Position numbers and translations under genes: made by a program
In this document: positions 18,991 to 29,070 of the stretch, piece by piece
Layout of the letters: each line of letters opens with the position of its first letter
How positions within the stretch are numbered: position 1 is the stretch's first letter
NCBI RefSeq assembly: GCF_947488985.1
Contig: NZ_CANLBV010000001.1
Span: 1 to 64,000 of the forward strand
Origin: an uncultured Vibrio sp.
GTDB lineage: Bacteria > Pseudomonadota > Gammaproteobacteria > Enterobacterales > Vibrionaceae
Reading direction: 5' to 3'
Length of the DNA: 64,000 nucleotides
The notes under the pieces: generated by a model
The model's database searches: none
What the model saw: only the letters and a program-made list of their open reading frames with translations
Told to the model about the DNA's origin: nothing

Positions 18991-19055
18991 ACAAAAAATA
19001 GCTGTATCGGCTAACTGTCCTAAATTAAGGCTCTAGTTATACCTCATACAGCTAT
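18991..19055 (-). terminator. Long-loop hairpin terminator upstream of ung
   Basis: The arms atacagctat (19046-19055) and atagctgtat (18998-19007) pair over 10 bp, and the minus-strand transcript then runs into TTTTTTG. The 38-base loop can fold further (TAACT/AGTTA, CCT/AGG). It would end the transcript carrying nfo and the 36-codon ORF, or a separate small RNA. Confidence 0.7.
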
Positions 19056-19156
19056 CAATAAACATGATGTGTAGGGCTCGCGTCTTGATAAGTCACAATT
19101 TCTTAAATGGTCGCAGCTTCTTAAATCATCACAGTAATCCTGCAACGTAAGGTCAA

Positions 19157-19267
19157 TTAACCACTTTTTTGTTGAGTACGGTGGTGACCCGGGCTATGTA
19201 CATGGCGATTTGGTGTCGGTAAACGACTGGCGACAGCAACAGATGAAGTTTGGGCGATTGAATACAT
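19157..19267 (-). CDS. Small ORF (36 aa) with near-perfect ribosome site
   Basis: The ORF encodes MYSIAQTSSVAVASRLPTPN followed by a His-rich basic tail (five His within 13 residues, from NRHVHSPGHHR) and ends at TAA. AGAGGAGGTG lies six bases before the ATG, close to the ideal Shine-Dalgarno sequence. The ORF lies about 100 bases downstream of nfo and is followed by a hairpin terminator. I do not recognise a family. It may be a small protein or the translated part of a regulatory RNA. Confidence 0.55.
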   Translation of the reverse strand: MYSIAQTSSVAVASRLPTPNRHVHSPGHHRTQQKSG

Positions 19268-19368
19268 AAAAGGCACCTCCTCTAAGACATCGTGAACTAC
19301 ATATTCACTTTAAGACTATGAAAGAAAGATGCCAATTGTGAGCAATATCAGAAAATTAATTTTGCTTT

Positions 19369-20283
19369 TTATGATTGTATGGCTTCACTCGCCACCATTG
19401 CTGACCGATGAAACATTCTAAGCTGTTGAATTTCCTCATTCCAGACCGTCGAATCAATGGTTTCTAAGATCAGAGGGATACCGTTAAAGCGTGGATCTGA
19501 AGCAATATATTCGAAACACTCCCAGCCAATTTCACCTTTTCCTAAAGAATGATGCCTATCGACTCGACTGGCAAACTCAGCTTTTGAATCATTGATGTGC
19601 ATTGCTCTTAGATAGTGCATGCCCACGATACGGTCAAACTCAGCAAACGTCTGCTCACACGCCTCTTTTGTACGTAAGTCATAACCCGCAGTAAACGTAT
19701 GACAGGTATCTAAACAAACAGCGACCCTCTCTTTGTCTTCGACTTGCTCGATGATCTCTGCCAGATGCTCAAACTTCCAACCTAGGTTACTGCCTTGGCC
19801 TGACGTATTCTCGATCACGGCAATAACATTGGGCACAGCTTGATGAGCTAAGTTAATCGACTCCGCGATCTTCGCTAAGCATTCGCTTTCTGAGATTTTC
19901 TTTAAATGACTCCCAGGATGAAAATTCAATAGCGTTAACCCGAGTTGGTTACAGCGCTCCATTTCATCAATAAAAGCGGCGCGTGATTTCTCTAGCTTCT
20001 CTGGCTCTGGCGCGCCTAAATTTATCAAATAAGAGTCATGAGGTAGGATATGCTCTGCAGCAAAGCCCAACATTTGGCAGTTGGCTTTGAATGCACTGAT
20101 GGTTTTCGCTTCGAGTGGCTTAGCCGCCCATTGCCTTTGGTTTTTAGTGAACAACGCAAAAGCATTGGCACCAATTTCTCGCGCCCGCATCGGCGCCTGA
20201 TCAACACCGCCTGCAGCAGAGACATGAGCCCCAATAAACTTAACGTTTGTTTGAGGTTTTAAGGATGAATTATTGTTTGTCAT
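19369..20283 (-). CDS. nfo: Endonuclease IV
   Basis: Nfo is a zinc-dependent AP endonuclease that cleaves abasic sites and 3'-blocked ends. The 304-residue protein has the TIM-barrel signatures [44 protein letters not shown] and HINDSK, followed by [14 protein letters not shown], which supply the metal ligands. The first 15 residues ([15 protein letters not shown]) extend beyond E. coli Nfo. In E. coli it is SoxRS-regulated; no site was recognised here. Confidence 0.95.
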   Translation of the reverse strand: MTNNNSSLKPQTNVKFIGAHVSAAGGVDQAPMRAREIGANAFALFTKNQRQWAAKPLEAKTISAFKANCQMLGFAAEHILPHDSYLINLGAPEPEKLEKSRAAFIDEMERCNQLGLTLLNFHPGSHLKKISESECLAKIAESINLAHQAVPNVIAVIENTSGQGSNLGWKFEHLAEIIEQVEDKERVAVCLDTCHTFTAGYDLRTKEACEQTFAEFDRIVGMHYLRAMHINDSKAEFASRVDRHHSLGKGEIGWECFEYIASDPRFNGIPLILETIDSTVWNEEIQQLRMFHRSAMVASEAIQS

Positions 20284-20443
20284 TAAATCACTTTACACTT
20301 TCAGAATGCATTATAAACGTGGGGCCATATCATCTATCTTCCAACAAAAACATAAATTTTGTAGTGAATTTACAACAATTATGCCATTTAAAAATTTTTT
20401 ATAGCTTAAAATATATTTAAATGCCTTGTTTTTAAAGGTTTTA

Positions 20444-20457
20444 TTGATTTTACTCAA
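20444..20457 (+). promoter_or_regulatory. FNR-type box, distal, grcA
   Basis: TTGATTTTACTCAA matches the FNR consensus TTGATnnnnATCAA at nine of ten defined positions. Its centre is 53 bases upstream of the second box. E. coli yfiD (grcA) has FNR sites at -40.5 and -93.5, the same 53-base spacing, where the distal site down-regulates. Confidence 0.7.
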
Positions 20458-20496
20458 GATATTTGTCTTTGCTTTAGTGTGGTTTTTTGTTGTTCT

Positions 20497-20510
20497 TTGA
20501 CTTAAATCAA
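20497..20510 (+). promoter_or_regulatory. FNR-type box, proximal, grcA
   Basis: TTGACTTAAATCAA matches the FNR consensus at nine of ten positions. A -10-like TATATT lies at 20535-20540, so the box is centred near -41 to -43 from the inferred start. This is a class II activator position and explains the absence of a good -35. Confidence 0.8.
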
Positions 20511-20609
20511 TGATAACCTTACAGGCATCAGGTATATATTACCCAGCTCAATAAAAAATCAAAAGTTAACACCATAATCAAACCACATTTAGTGGACTAG
20601 GAGATAGTT

Positions 20610-20987
20610 ATGATCCAAGGTATTCAAATTACTAAAGCAGCAAACGATGAACTACTGAACTCAATCTGGCTACTAGACAGCGAAAAGAATGAAGCTCGTT
20701 GTGTTGTTGCTACCGCTGGTTTCGAAGCTGACCAAGTGATCTCATCTGCAGACCTAGGCGAGTACGAAAGCCGCGAAGTTGCAATCGAAGCAGCACCACG
20801 CATCGAGGGTGGTCAACACCTAAACGTTAACGTTCTTAAGCGTGAAACGCTAGAAGACGCTGTTGCTCACCCAGAGAACTACCCACAGCTAACTATCCGT
20901 GTATCGGGTTACGCTGTACGTTTCAACTCTCTAACGACTGAACAGCAACGTGACGTTATCGCACGTACGTTCACTGAGTCTCTATAA
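20610..20987 (+). CDS. grcA: Autonomous glycyl radical cofactor GrcA (YfiD)
   Basis: GrcA can replace the oxygen-damaged C-terminal piece of pyruvate formate-lyase and restore its activity. The 125-residue protein ends with the glycyl radical region [15 protein letters not shown], where the Gly of SGYAV is the radical site. GGAGATAGTT precedes the ATG. Two FNR-type boxes upstream indicate induction at low oxygen. A bidirectional terminator separates it from thrC. Confidence 0.97.
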   Translation: MIQGIQITKAANDELLNSIWLLDSEKNEARCVVATAGFEADQVISSADLGEYESREVAIEAAPRIEGGQHLNVNVLKRETLEDAVAHPENYPQLTIRVSGYAVRFNSLTTEQQRDVIARTFTESL

Positions 20988-21009
20988 TTTTTAGAGCTTG
21001 AATTAGAAT

Positions 21010-21040
21010 ACAAAAACGGCGCTCATTGAGCGCCGTTTTT
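21010..21040. terminator. Bidirectional terminator, grcA / thrC
   Basis: A stem with arms acggcgctc and gagcgccgt is bounded by an A run and a T run. It lies between the converging grcA and thrC genes. Confidence 0.88.
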
Positions 21041-21065
21041 ATTTGTTCAACAATACAGATGTACG

Positions 21066-22349
21066 TTACGGTTGAACTCGACGAAGTACTGTTTTCAGCG
21101 CTTCAAAGTCATTATCTAGATCTTCAGACAGCAATTCCATAGCTGCGTGCTTAGCCAGCGGGCCTGGCAATTCAATATCCGTACCTAAGATATCATCAAC
21201 CACTTCTTTGAACTTCGCCGGGTGCGCAGTACATAAGAACAGCCCCGTCTCGTTCTCTTGCAGTTGCTCTTCCAATAGACGGTAAGCAATCGCACCATGT
21301 GGCTCACACAGGTAACCTTGTGCTTTTAGATCGCGTACAGATTCAGCGCTCTGCTCGTCAGATACTTTACCCTTGCCGAGAGTATCTAAGCCCCAACCTT
21401 TCAGCTGGCAAAGCTCTTCAATTCGCGGCCAGTTATTTGGTTGGCTTACGTCCATCGCGTTCGATGTGGTCGCAACTGTCGGTTTTGGATCCCATTGGCC
21501 TGTTTCTAGGTAACGAGGAACCGTGTCATTTTCGTTGGTTGCTGCGATGAAACGCTTTACAGGTAGACCTAGCGCTTTAGCCAATAGACCCGCAGTTAGG
21601 TTACCGAAGTTACCACTTGGTACAGAAATAACCAGGTTCTCACGCTGCTCTTTGGTTAGCTGAGAAGCCGCCTCAAAGTAGTAACAGATCTGAGCCATTA
21701 GACGGCTGATGTTAATAGAGTTTGCTGAGTTAAGACCAATTTCTTTACGCAGTTCAGCGTCATCAAATGCATCTTTCACTAGCGCCTGACACGCATCAAA
21801 ATCGCCATCAATCGCGACGGTGTGGATATTCTTACCTAGTGTACAGAACAGCTTCTCTTGCAGCGGGCTGATCTTGCCTTTCGGGTACAGGATCACCACA
21901 TTGATGTCTTCCATGCCATAGAAAGCATGCGCAACTGCCGCACCAGTATCACCTGAGGTTGCCGTTAGGATAGTGATTTGACCACCGTCAGACACGGTTG
22001 CTAAAGATTGAGCCATAAAGCGGCCACCAAAATCTTTAAACGCCAGTGTTGGACCGTGGAACAGCTCAAGCGCGTAAACGCCGTCTTTGACTTGGTTGAT
22101 TGGTGCTGGGAATTGGAATGCCGCATCCACCATCTGATCGATCGTCTCTTTCGGTAGCTCATCACCGATAATCGCCGATAGGATCTTTGCGCTACGAGGG
22201 ATAAAGTCCTCTGCTAGCAGCGCATCGATATCATTAAACTTAGGCAGTTCAGATGGAAAAAATAGACCTTGATTACGGCCTAAGCCTTGACGAACGGCTT
22301 GACCAAAAGAGACTTGTTCATCATTTTCTTTGATGTTGTACAGCTTCAT
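21066..22349 (-). CDS. thrC: Threonine synthase
   Basis: ThrC converts O-phosphohomoserine to threonine with pyridoxal phosphate. The 427-residue protein shows the PLP-lysine segment [12 protein letters not shown], the phosphate-binding [10 protein letters not shown] and [10 protein letters not shown]. Its ATG overlaps the thrB stop in an ATGA, so the two are translationally coupled. It is the last gene of the thr operon. Confidence 0.97.
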   Translation of the reverse strand: MKLYNIKENDEQVSFGQAVRQGLGRNQGLFFPSELPKFNDIDALLAEDFIPRSAKILSAIIGDELPKETIDQMVDAAFQFPAPINQVKDGVYALELFHGPTLAFKDFGGRFMAQSLATVSDGGQITILTATSGDTGAAVAHAFYGMEDINVVILYPKGKISPLQEKLFCTLGKNIHTVAIDGDFDACQALVKDAFDDAELRKEIGLNSANSINISRLMAQICYYFEAASQLTKEQRENLVISVPSGNFGNLTAGLLAKALGLPVKRFIAATNENDTVPRYLETGQWDPKPTVATTSNAMDVSQPNNWPRIEELCQLKGWGLDTLGKGKVSDEQSAESVRDLKAQGYLCEPHGAIAYRLLEEQLQENETGLFLCTAHPAKFKEVVDDILGTDIELPGPLAKHAAMELLSEDLDNDFEALKTVLRRVQP

Positions 22350-23317
22350 AACTCACTTCCTGTAACGATCGAACCCTGTTTATCTAGGCGACAAACGTGA
22401 ACGAATCCTTCTTCATTTTGTACGTAATTTTGTTCTAACCAGCGTGCAACACGCTCGGCGACATCTTGCTCTTTGCAAATGCTAAATAGGGTTGGACCAC
22501 TACCAGAAATACCCGTCGCCAGCGCACCGGCCGACAAGGCGTATTTGCGAGCATCAGCAAACCCTGGAAGCAGTTTCTCACGATATGGTTCAGCGATCAC
22601 GTCTTTGATCATCTTCGCCGCCAATTCAGGCTGACCTGAGTGACACGCGTGAATGAAACCCGCTAAATGGCGACCATGAGCAATGATATCCTGACGACGG
22701 TATTGAGATGGTAGGATCTCTCTCGCTTCTGCCGTTGAAACCTTAATGCCCGGATAAGCCATCACCCAGTACCAGTCATCAAAACATGGGACTTCTTGGC
22801 TAATGATGCCTAGCTCTTCAAGCATTAATTGCACGCCACCAAGGTAACATGGCGCAACGTTATCGTAGTGAATACCGCCTGAAATCTTACCTTCCATTTC
22901 ACCCATCAGAGCAAGCAGTTCAGTTTCATTCAGTGGCTGACCATGAAAACGGTTAAGCGCATCAAGCGCCGCTACGATTGAACATGCACTTGAACCTAAA
23001 CCAGAACCGATAGGCATGTTCTTTTCGAGTGTCATTTCCAAAGGCTTTAGCGCACCGCCTTTTTTATCAAGCTCTCTAGAGAACACCACCCAGCAGTCGT
23101 AGACGATATTTTCTTTGGCTTCCGTTGGCAGCTTAGAAACAAAGCTGCCTGCAGTTTTAAGTGAGAATGGTTCATCACCTGCTTTAACCATAACTCGGTC
23201 ACCCAGCAGTGTGCCATCCACTGGAGACACAGCGGCCCCCAGCACATCAAACCCTACACTGACATTACCGATTGATGCAGGAGCATAAACGACAACATCC
23301 ATATCACTTGAACTCAT
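22346..23317 (-). CDS. thrB: Homoserine kinase
   Basis: ThrB phosphorylates homoserine with ATP. This 323-residue GHMP kinase has an N-terminal [20 protein letters not shown] and the ATP loop [13 protein letters not shown] (about 98-110), plus [11 protein letters not shown] near the C-terminus. I chose the ATG at 23317, two bases after the thrA stop, because AGGAG within the end of thrA serves as its ribosome site. An upstream TTG at 23338 overlaps thrA. Confidence 0.96.
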   Translation of the reverse strand: MSSSDMDVVVYAPASIGNVSVGFDVLGAAVSPVDGTLLGDRVMVKAGDEPFSLKTAGSFVSKLPTEAKENIVYDCWVVFSRELDKKGGALKPLEMTLEKNMPIGSGLGSSACSIVAALDALNRFHGQPLNETELLALMGEMEGKISGGIHYDNVAPCYLGGVQLMLEELGIISQEVPCFDDWYWVMAYPGIKVSTAEAREILPSQYRRQDIIAHGRHLAGFIHACHSGQPELAAKMIKDVIAEPYREKLLPGFADARKYALSAGALATGISGSGPTLFSICKEQDVAERVARWLEQNYVQNEEGFVHVCRLDKQGSIVTGSEL

Positions 23318-23319
23318 TC

Positions 23320-25779
23320 CTAAACTCCTAATTTCCAACCAAGAGTACGCATCACATCAGAGAATACGCCTGCTGCTGTTACTTCAGTACCCGCACCGTA
23401 ACCACGAAGTACTAGCGGGATTGGTTGGTAGTAACGGCTGTAGAATGCCAGCGCGTTCTCGCCATCTTTAATCTTGAACATTGGGTCATCGCCATCAACA
23501 GCTGCGATACGAACCTTACATTTACCATCGGTAATCTCACCAACATAACGAAGTACTTTGCCTTCTTCTGCTGCGATAGCTGACTGTTCTTGGAAGTAAG
23601 CATCCGCTTCTGGCAAGCGAGCCATAAACTCTGCCACAGTGCCTGAATCATCAAAACCCGGTGGCAATGCTTGGTCGACTTCAACGTCTTCAAGCTCAAG
23701 TGCCATGCCGGCTTCACGTGCAAGGATAAGTAGCTTACGCGCTACATCCATACCTGATAAGTCATCACGTGGATCCGGTTCAGTAAAGCCGTTGTCTTTA
23801 GCAATGTTGGTTGCTTGGCTCAGTGTCATACCTTCATCCAGCTTACCGAAGATGTAAGACAGTGAACCAGAAAGAATGCCGTTGAACTTCTCAAGCTCAT
23901 CACCTGCAGAGATTAGATTCTGTAGGTTTTCGATGACCGGAAGACCTGCGCCGACCGTTGTCTCGTACATCAGCTTACGACGTGAATTACGGGCAACTTC
24001 ACGCAACTGATGGTAGTAAGCCATGCTCGCTGTGTTGGCTTTCTTGTTTGGTGTAACCACGTGGAAACCAGCCGCTAGGAAATCCGCGTATTGCGCAGCA
24101 ATACCTTCGCTAGACGTACAGTCAACTAAGACTGGGTTGATAATGTGGTTACGCTGAACAAGAGCGCTCAAGCGCGTTAGGCTAAACTCTTCCGTTGCGC
24201 TCGACATGCGATCACGCCACTGCTCTAATGGTAGGCCGTCACCATCGAGTAACAAACCTTTGCTGTTTGCTAAACCACAAACGCGGATCACGATGCCCTT
24301 TTCAGCGAGCTTATCTTGTTGACGTTGGATCTGATCAACCAGTTCACCACCGACACCACCGACACCGACCACGAATACATCAAGGAAGTGCTTAGAATTA
24401 AATAGGTTCTCGTGACACGCCTTGATCGCTTCTGAGATTTTATCTTCAGGGATCACTGCGGAGATAGCGCGCTCTGAAGAGCCTTGAGCAATCGCAACAA
24501 TGTTGACGTTCACTTCCGCTAAAGAAGAGAAGAACTGAGATGCTACGCCACGTGAAGTACGCATACCGTCCCCCACCAGCGTGACAATGGCCACATCATC
24601 CATGAACTCAACTGGCTCTAATAGGCCATCTTTCAGTTCAAGTTCAAACGCGTCTGACAACACTTGCTTCGCTTTCACTTTGTCAGCTGATTCAATACAG
24701 AAGCTGATGCTGTACTCAGAAGAAGATTGAGTAATAAGGACAATAGAAACGCCAGCAGAAGACATCGCACCGAAGACACGACTCGCCATGCCGACCATGC
24801 CCTTCATACCCGGGCCTGATACGTTAACCATGGTGAGATCACTTAGCGTTGTAATGCCTTTGATCGCTAGGTTGTCTTCGCCTGTGTCTTGGCCGATCAA
24901 CGTTCCCGCACCTTGTGGGTTAAAGCTGTTTTTAATTAGACAAGGAATATGGAATTGCGCAATCGGCGCGATGGTTTTCGGATGGAGAACCGATGCGCCA
25001 AAGTAAGAGAGTTCCATTGCTTCTTGGTAGCTGAGTGATTTAAGAAGGCGAGCATCATCGACCAAGCGTGGGTCACAGTTGTAAACACCGTCTACATCCG
25101 TCCAGATCTCACAGCAATCCGCGCGCAGACATGCCGCAAGAACCGCAGCTGAATAGTCAGATCCATTACGACCAAGCGTTACTAGCTCACCTTTATCGTT
25201 ACCTGCTGTAAAGCCCGGCATGATATTGACATGACCTTGTGGAAGCGGTGACTGACGGAAGTTCTGAGTAGAAACGTCCACATCAACCATAGCCTCAAGG
25301 TGGTCACCTTTAGCATAGAGGTATTGAACGGGGTCGATCAGGCTCGCTGGTTGACCTTTGGCTTCAAGTACCGCTTTCATCAACTGGATGGAGATGCGCT
25401 CACCTTTACTGATGATGCGAGCATTCACATGATTCGGGCACATACCCAATAAGTTAATGCCATTCACAAACTGCTTCAGCTGTGCAAGAGAGGTATCGAC
25501 TTGTTGTTGGAACGCCGAACCATCGATAGTAGGAACAACGGCTTTGATCTCGGTAAATAGTTCAGCAAATGATGATTCGATCTCTGTAATTTGCTGGTCG
25601 GCTTCACCTTCTTGCAGTGCCGCTTCAATAACAGCGACCAACTTATTGGTTGTTTTACCTGGAGCCGATAGTACAACAGCTAACTCTTCTTGCTGGGCAT
25701 TATTAGCAATGATATCAGCCGCTCGTAAAAAACGATCGGCATCAGCTAATGATGAACCTCCAAACTTTAAAACGCGCAT
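23320..25779 (-). CDS. thrA: Bifunctional aspartokinase I / homoserine dehydrogenase I
   Basis: ThrA catalyses the first and third steps from aspartate to threonine and is feedback-inhibited by threonine. The 819-residue protein (E. coli 820) contains an aspartokinase domain (about 1-300, [17 protein letters not shown] and [12 protein letters not shown]), two ACT regulatory domains (about 310-460), and homoserine dehydrogenase (about 465-819; [10 protein letters not shown] for NAD(P), [17 protein letters not shown]). The ATG at 25779 has GGAG six bases upstream. Expression is set by the leader peptide and attenuator just upstream. Confidence 0.97.
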   Translation of the reverse strand: MRVLKFGGSSLADADRFLRAADIIANNAQQEELAVVLSAPGKTTNKLVAVIEAALQEGEADQQITEIESSFAELFTEIKAVVPTIDGSAFQQQVDTSLAQLKQFVNGINLLGMCPNHVNARIISKGERISIQLMKAVLEAKGQPASLIDPVQYLYAKGDHLEAMVDVDVSTQNFRQSPLPQGHVNIMPGFTAGNDKGELVTLGRNGSDYSAAVLAACLRADCCEIWTDVDGVYNCDPRLVDDARLLKSLSYQEAMELSYFGASVLHPKTIAPIAQFHIPCLIKNSFNPQGAGTLIGQDTGEDNLAIKGITTLSDLTMVNVSGPGMKGMVGMASRVFGAMSSAGVSIVLITQSSSEYSISFCIESADKVKAKQVLSDAFELELKDGLLEPVEFMDDVAIVTLVGDGMRTSRGVASQFFSSLAEVNVNIVAIAQGSSERAISAVIPEDKISEAIKACHENLFNSKHFLDVFVVGVGGVGGELVDQIQRQQDKLAEKGIVIRVCGLANSKGLLLDGDGLPLEQWRDRMSSATEEFSLTRLSALVQRNHIINPVLVDCTSSEGIAAQYADFLAAGFHVVTPNKKANTASMAYYHQLREVARNSRRKLMYETTVGAGLPVIENLQNLISAGDELEKFNGILSGSLSYIFGKLDEGMTLSQATNIAKDNGFTEPDPRDDLSGMDVARKLLILAREAGMALELEDVEVDQALPPGFDDSGTVAEFMARLPEADAYFQEQSAIAAEEGKVLRYVGEITDGKCKVRIAAVDGDDPMFKIKDGENALAFYSRYYQPIPLVLRGYGAGTEVTAAGVFSDVMRTLGWKLGV

Positions 25780-25809
25780 CCCTTTCTCCATAAGTCATAA
25801 AAATGGTAC

Positions 25810-25850
25810 AAAAAAAGGCCTGTATCTTGTTGGATACAGGCCTTTTTTTT
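25810..25850 (-). terminator. thr operon attenuator terminator
   Basis: The arms ggcctgtatc and gatacaggcc, extended by A/T runs to 17 bp, form a strong hairpin followed by a T run on the minus strand. It sits between the thrL stop and thrA and is the expected termination hairpin of the attenuator. Confidence 0.92.
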
Positions 25851-25862
25851 AAAATCCGTTAC

Positions 25863-25940
25863 TTAGCAGCCTGCCCCAACAATATTAATGTCGGTAATAA
25901 TAATGGTCGTGGTCATTACTAAGTGGCTTACGTGCTGCAT
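25863..25940 (-). CDS. thrL: thr operon leader peptide
   Basis: The 25-residue peptide begins MQHVSHLVM and then reads TTTIIITDINIVGAGC, so seven of nine central codons are Thr or Ile. Ribosome stalling at these codons when charged tRNA-Thr or tRNA-Ile is scarce would prevent the attenuator hairpin from forming, as in E. coli. The ATG at codon 9 is an alternative start; neither has a strong ribosome site. Confidence 0.9.
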   Translation of the reverse strand: MQHVSHLVMTTTIIITDINIVGAGC

Positions 25941-25971
25941 CTTAAATACTCTGCTTGTGCTTTACTCTACG

Positions 25972-25999
25972 TGTATCAATTTTTAGTACTATACGTCAA
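25972..25999 (-). promoter_or_regulatory. thr operon promoter
   Basis: On the minus strand TTGACG and GATACA are separated by 16 bases, about 30-60 bases upstream of the thrL start. The rest of the stretch up to 26241 holds no gene I can support. Confidence 0.6.
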
Positions 26000-26194
26000 C
26001 GAAAAGTTGCGTTTTTTTTACATTCGTATCGTTTTTTAGTGCAAACCGTCATTTCAAGGATAAAACACCGACACAAACCTCCAATTCAGGTCGAGATTGC
26101 GCGCCATTGCACCAAGTGCAATCAATTTTATATATGTACATAACTAAATGCTATATTGATAGTACAGCGGGCATGCAGGTTCTGTGCTTTAATT

Positions 26195-26208
26195 GAACGA
26201 TAACGTTC
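26195..26208 (+). promoter_or_regulatory. Small palindrome upstream of exported protein gene
   Basis: GAACGATAACGTTC is a perfect 5+4+5 inverted repeat, 34 bases before the ATG at 26242. It could be an operator or the top of an RNA hairpin; I cannot name a regulator. Confidence 0.3.
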
Positions 26209-26241
26209 GAAGAACAATAATAATGACATCAGGAGTGGGAA

Positions 26242-26700
26242 ATGAAGAGATTACTAATTCTTTTAGCCTTTGCTATGCCTGTTGTTTGTTCAGCGAATAG
26301 TTTGCCTCAGCTCTCCAGCCAGAGCGATCGCTCCTCCCATAAGTTCTTTATCTCAACGCAAAATGCATCGAATGAAAGCTTTGATACTTGGAAAGTGGAT
26401 AGCGGCTATGCTTATAGCTTGTTTAGTGATGTCGATCTTTATGTGGGTACTCGTATCAACAGCGCTTCACTGAAATATGAGAGTGGGTTACTGAGTGGTG
26501 TCAGCTACCAGTTTTCAGAGAGGGTCTCTTTTAACAGTTCTCTTCATACCTATAAAGATGAGACAGAAGGCAGTGAGCAGTCGGTGGCCGCAGAGCTTTC
26601 CAGCCGACTACAACTGACCGATAATCTCGACTTGCATGCCACCCTCGACTATGAAGAGTGGCAGCAAGGGGTTGAATTGGGCTTAGGGTTTCGCTTTTAA
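26242..26700 (+). CDS. Small exported beta-barrel-like protein
   Basis: The 152-residue product has a typical signal peptide (MKRLLILLAFAMPVVCSA, cleavage likely before Asn-Ser). The rest alternates polar and hydrophobic residues in short strands and ends in Phe (LGLGFRF), the usual last residue of outer-membrane barrels. The family is not recognised. GGAGTGGGAA gives a good ribosome site. The gene converges with rraA only six bases away, with no terminator hairpin obvious between them. Confidence 0.75.
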   Translation: MKRLLILLAFAMPVVCSANSLPQLSSQSDRSSHKFFISTQNASNESFDTWKVDSGYAYSLFSDVDLYVGTRINSASLKYESGLLSGVSYQFSERVSFNSSLHTYKDETEGSEQSVAAELSSRLQLTDNLDLHATLDYEEWQQGVELGLGFRF

Positions 26701-26705
26701 TATCG

Positions 26706-27191
26706 TTACGACTTAATTAACAACTCTGATGAAATTAACACACCATTCCAATCAGCATAAATATAATCCCCCGGCTGAATCAGTTGATTATGTATAGAGA
26801 GAGTGACATTAACTTGACCGACACCGCGCTTCTCTGTTTTGAATGGCGATGTACCCAGCGCCTGAACGCCAAGATCCATTTGCGACATCATAACCACATC
26901 ACGCACTGCACCGTTCACAATGACACCTTCCCAACCATTTTCTATCGCAAGAACGGCAAGTAGATCACCAAGCAGCGCCTTCTGGCATGAGCCATTGCCA
27001 TCCACAACCAGAACTTTACCTCGTCCGTCAGTCTCTAAAACCTCGCGAACCTTAGAGTTATCGTGATAGCAACGAATTGTTACAATTTCCCCCCAAAACG
27101 CACTACGCTGACCGAAGCTCTGTAGTGGCATGTTCAGTAAGTTGACTTTGCTCCCAAATTCATCACATAGGTCTGGTGTTATATCTTGCAT
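26706..27191 (-). CDS. rraA: RraA, regulator of RNase E activity
   Basis: RraA binds RNase E and inhibits mRNA decay. The chosen start (27191, GGAGG four bases upstream) gives 161 residues, equal to E. coli RraA. Visible family segments are [31 protein letters not shown] and [13 protein letters not shown]. It belongs to the RraA/HMG-aldolase fold and has no signal peptide. Vibrios can encode more than one RraA, so this may be one paralogue. Confidence 0.92.
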   Translation of the reverse strand: MQDITPDLCDEFGSKVNLLNMPLQSFGQRSAFWGEIVTIRCYHDNSKVREVLETDGRGKVLVVDGNGSCQKALLGDLLAVLAIENGWEGVIVNGAVRDVVMMSQMDLGVQALGTSPFKTEKRGVGQVNVTLSIHNQLIQPGDYIYADWNGVLISSELLIKS

Positions 27192-27768
27192 ATATCCTCC
27201 GTGAGTAGGCATTACCCGTTAAGTCAGGTTCGCCTCTATGCTTTTATAGGTTGTTAAAATTAATCCTTTGTTTTCATAAATATACGCCCAGTTTAATACT
27301 GAACAAAAAATAGATTACACATATTTAGATACTAGAATCTAGGGCCAGATTTCCGCCTCCTTGACTCATAATGAGCTACTTCGCAGGCCACATATAACCG
27401 CTGTCTCGAATAACCATTCTAGTTTAGCTACTAAATAATCACCTTAACACTAGTCAAGTTGTAGCCATACTATTAAAGTTTGTTGCAATCCGGCAATTGA
27501 TGTAAATCAATAAAGTGAATGGAATTAACATTCTCGCGTTGTTAGCATGCTGTTAAAATTATAGAATCCTCGGCAATCACTAACAGAATGATGAAAAGGC
27601 GTACTGGATCTACGTTGTTGGGCAATACTTCAAGGAAGGCAGATAGCTAGAAGTAAGTATTTTTCTGAAAACTTTAAGTTATCGTTAAAATACATTACCT
27701 TTATGTTATGTTTTTGCCTAGAATTTATTCTATTAGCACAATGTCGTCACAAATTTAGGTACCGCCAA
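27192..27768. other. Divergent rraA / arcA intergenic region
   Basis: This long region holds the rraA promoter and a long arcA leader. I see no ORF I can support. Small palindromes such as ctcataatgag near 27365 are present but not assigned. A perfect FNR box is annotated separately. Confidence 0.5.
27497..27510 (+). promoter_or_regulatory. Perfect FNR box upstream of arcA
   Basis: TTGATGTAAATCAA fits the FNR consensus at all ten defined positions. A -10-like TAAAAT follows at 27554-27559, placing the box near -62, a class I activator position. No -35 hexamer is visible at the right place. FNR activation of arcA is known in E. coli. Confidence 0.8.
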
Positions 27769-28485
27769 ATGCAAACCCCGCAGATTCTGATCGTTGAAGA
27801 TGAGCAAGTAACTCGTAACACTCTAAAGAGTATTTTTGAAGCAGAGGGATATGCTGTTTTTGAGGCTAGCGACGGTGAAGAGATGCACCAAGTGCTCTCT
27901 GACAACCAAGTTAACCTTGTAATTATGGACATCAACCTTCCTGGTAAGAATGGCCTACTGCTTGCACGTGAACTGCGTGAGCAAGCAAATGTAGCGCTTA
28001 TGTTCTTAACGGGTCGTGATAACGAAGTCGATAAGATCCTTGGCCTAGAAATTGGCGCTGATGACTACATCACTAAGCCATTCAACCCTCGTGAACTAAC
28101 TATCCGTGCACGTAACCTTCTTAATCGTTCAATGAGCACAAACTCTGTTCAAGAAGAGAAGCGTAGCGTTGAGAAGTATGAGTTCAACGGTTGGGTACTA
28201 GATATCAACAGCCGCTCTCTGGTTAGCCCTGATGGCGAAGGCTACAAGCTACCTCGTTCAGAGTTCCGCGCTCTGCTTCACTTCTGTGAGAACCCAGGTA
28301 AGATCCAAACACGTGCAGACCTTCTTAAGAAGATGACTGGCCGTGAGCTTAAGCCACACGATCGTACAGTAGACGTAACAATCCGTCGTATTCGTAAGCA
28401 CTTTGAATCAGTTTCTGGTACACCAGAAATCATCGCAACGATTCACGGTGAAGGCTACCGCTTTTGTGGTGACCTAGAAGACTAA
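27769..28485 (+). CDS. arcA: Response regulator ArcA
   Basis: ArcA is the DNA-binding regulator of the Arc redox system, repressing respiratory genes when oxygen is low. The 238 residues equal E. coli ArcA. The receiver domain has Asp54 (VIMDINLPG) and Lys in [10 protein letters not shown]; the C-terminal domain is an OmpR-type winged helix ([22 protein letters not shown]). I chose the ATG at 27769; the longer frame from 27703 adds unrelated residues. Its kinase arcB lies close by on the other strand, converging, whereas E. coli keeps them far apart. Confidence 0.97.
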   Translation: MQTPQILIVEDEQVTRNTLKSIFEAEGYAVFEASDGEEMHQVLSDNQVNLVIMDINLPGKNGLLLARELREQANVALMFLTGRDNEVDKILGLEIGADDYITKPFNPRELTIRARNLLNRSMSTNSVQEEKRSVEKYEFNGWVLDINSRSLVSPDGEGYKLPRSEFRALLHFCENPGKIQTRADLLKKMTGRELKPHDRTVDVTIRRIRKHFESVSGTPEIIATIHGEGYRFCGDLED

Positions 28486-28562
28486 TTCGATTCGCGCTTC
28501 TGCCGTTTTGCACTGCTAACCAGTAAGTGTTTTGAACAATAGAAACGTCATCAATAGTTATT

Positions 28563-28596
28563 AAAAAGGGAGAGTGCCTACGCATTCTCCCTTTTT
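28563..28596. terminator. Bidirectional terminator, arcA / lipoprotein gene
   Basis: A 14-bp stem (one G-T pair) with arms aaaaagggagagtg and cattctccctttttt-type ends lies between converging genes, with T runs on both strands. Confidence 0.88.
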
Positions 28597-28619
28597 ATTG
28601 TTCTTAATTGAATAAGGTT

Positions 28620-29063
28620 TTAGTAAACCGTATCCACCTTAACGTCTTTCTCGACTAGCCACTTCACGGTTTCGCCATCTTTCAATTCAACCGCTACATC
28701 AACAGACTTGTCGCTGTCGATCTCTAGCTGCCATACAAACGCGACTTCCCATTGAGTTTCACTGTGTGTTCTTAAATCAAGATCGTCAGCCGTTACCAAC
28801 AAGGTGTCTGCACCCTGTTTAACCGTAACACTCTCAACCGCAAGCGTAGCCGGTAATTGCGAATCAGACTCTAGGTAAATGGAGCCATGCAGCGTCTTAT
28901 CTTGAGCCTCTCCAATAGACGGCATCTTGTTCAGCCAAAGGTTGCTTTTCATGGTGACTGTCGCTGAAGACACTTTGACTTGATTATCTTGTTGCCATTC
29001 TACTTGCGATGCAGAACAACCCGCTAATGCCACTATGCATGCGGCGAATGCTAATTTTTTCAT
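28620..29063 (-). CDS. Predicted lipoprotein
   Basis: The 147-residue product starts MKKLAFAACIVALAGC, a clear lipoprotein signal with Cys16 in the LAGC lipobox. Ser at +2 suggests outer-membrane sorting. The rest is beta-rich (SSATVTMKSNLWLNKMPS, VAFVWQLEID) with no motif I recognise. It starts seven bases after the arcB stop on the same strand, so it is probably cotranscribed with arcB. The function is unknown. Confidence 0.85.
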   Translation of the reverse strand: MKKLAFAACIVALAGCSASQVEWQQDNQVKVSSATVTMKSNLWLNKMPSIGEAQDKTLHGSIYLESDSQLPATLAVESVTVKQGADTLLVTADDLDLRTHSETQWEVAFVWQLEIDSDKSVDVAVELKDGETVKWLVEKDVKVDTVY

Positions 29064-29070
29064 TACTCTT

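Noticed and set aside
25955..26143. 62-codon plus-strand frame in the thr promoter region
   Set aside because: It overlaps the promoter of the thr operon, has no ribosome site and has a low-complexity composition.
27703..27768. Longer N-terminus for ArcA
   Set aside because: The extra 22 residues are absent from the family; the ATG at 27769 gives the exact E. coli length and start.
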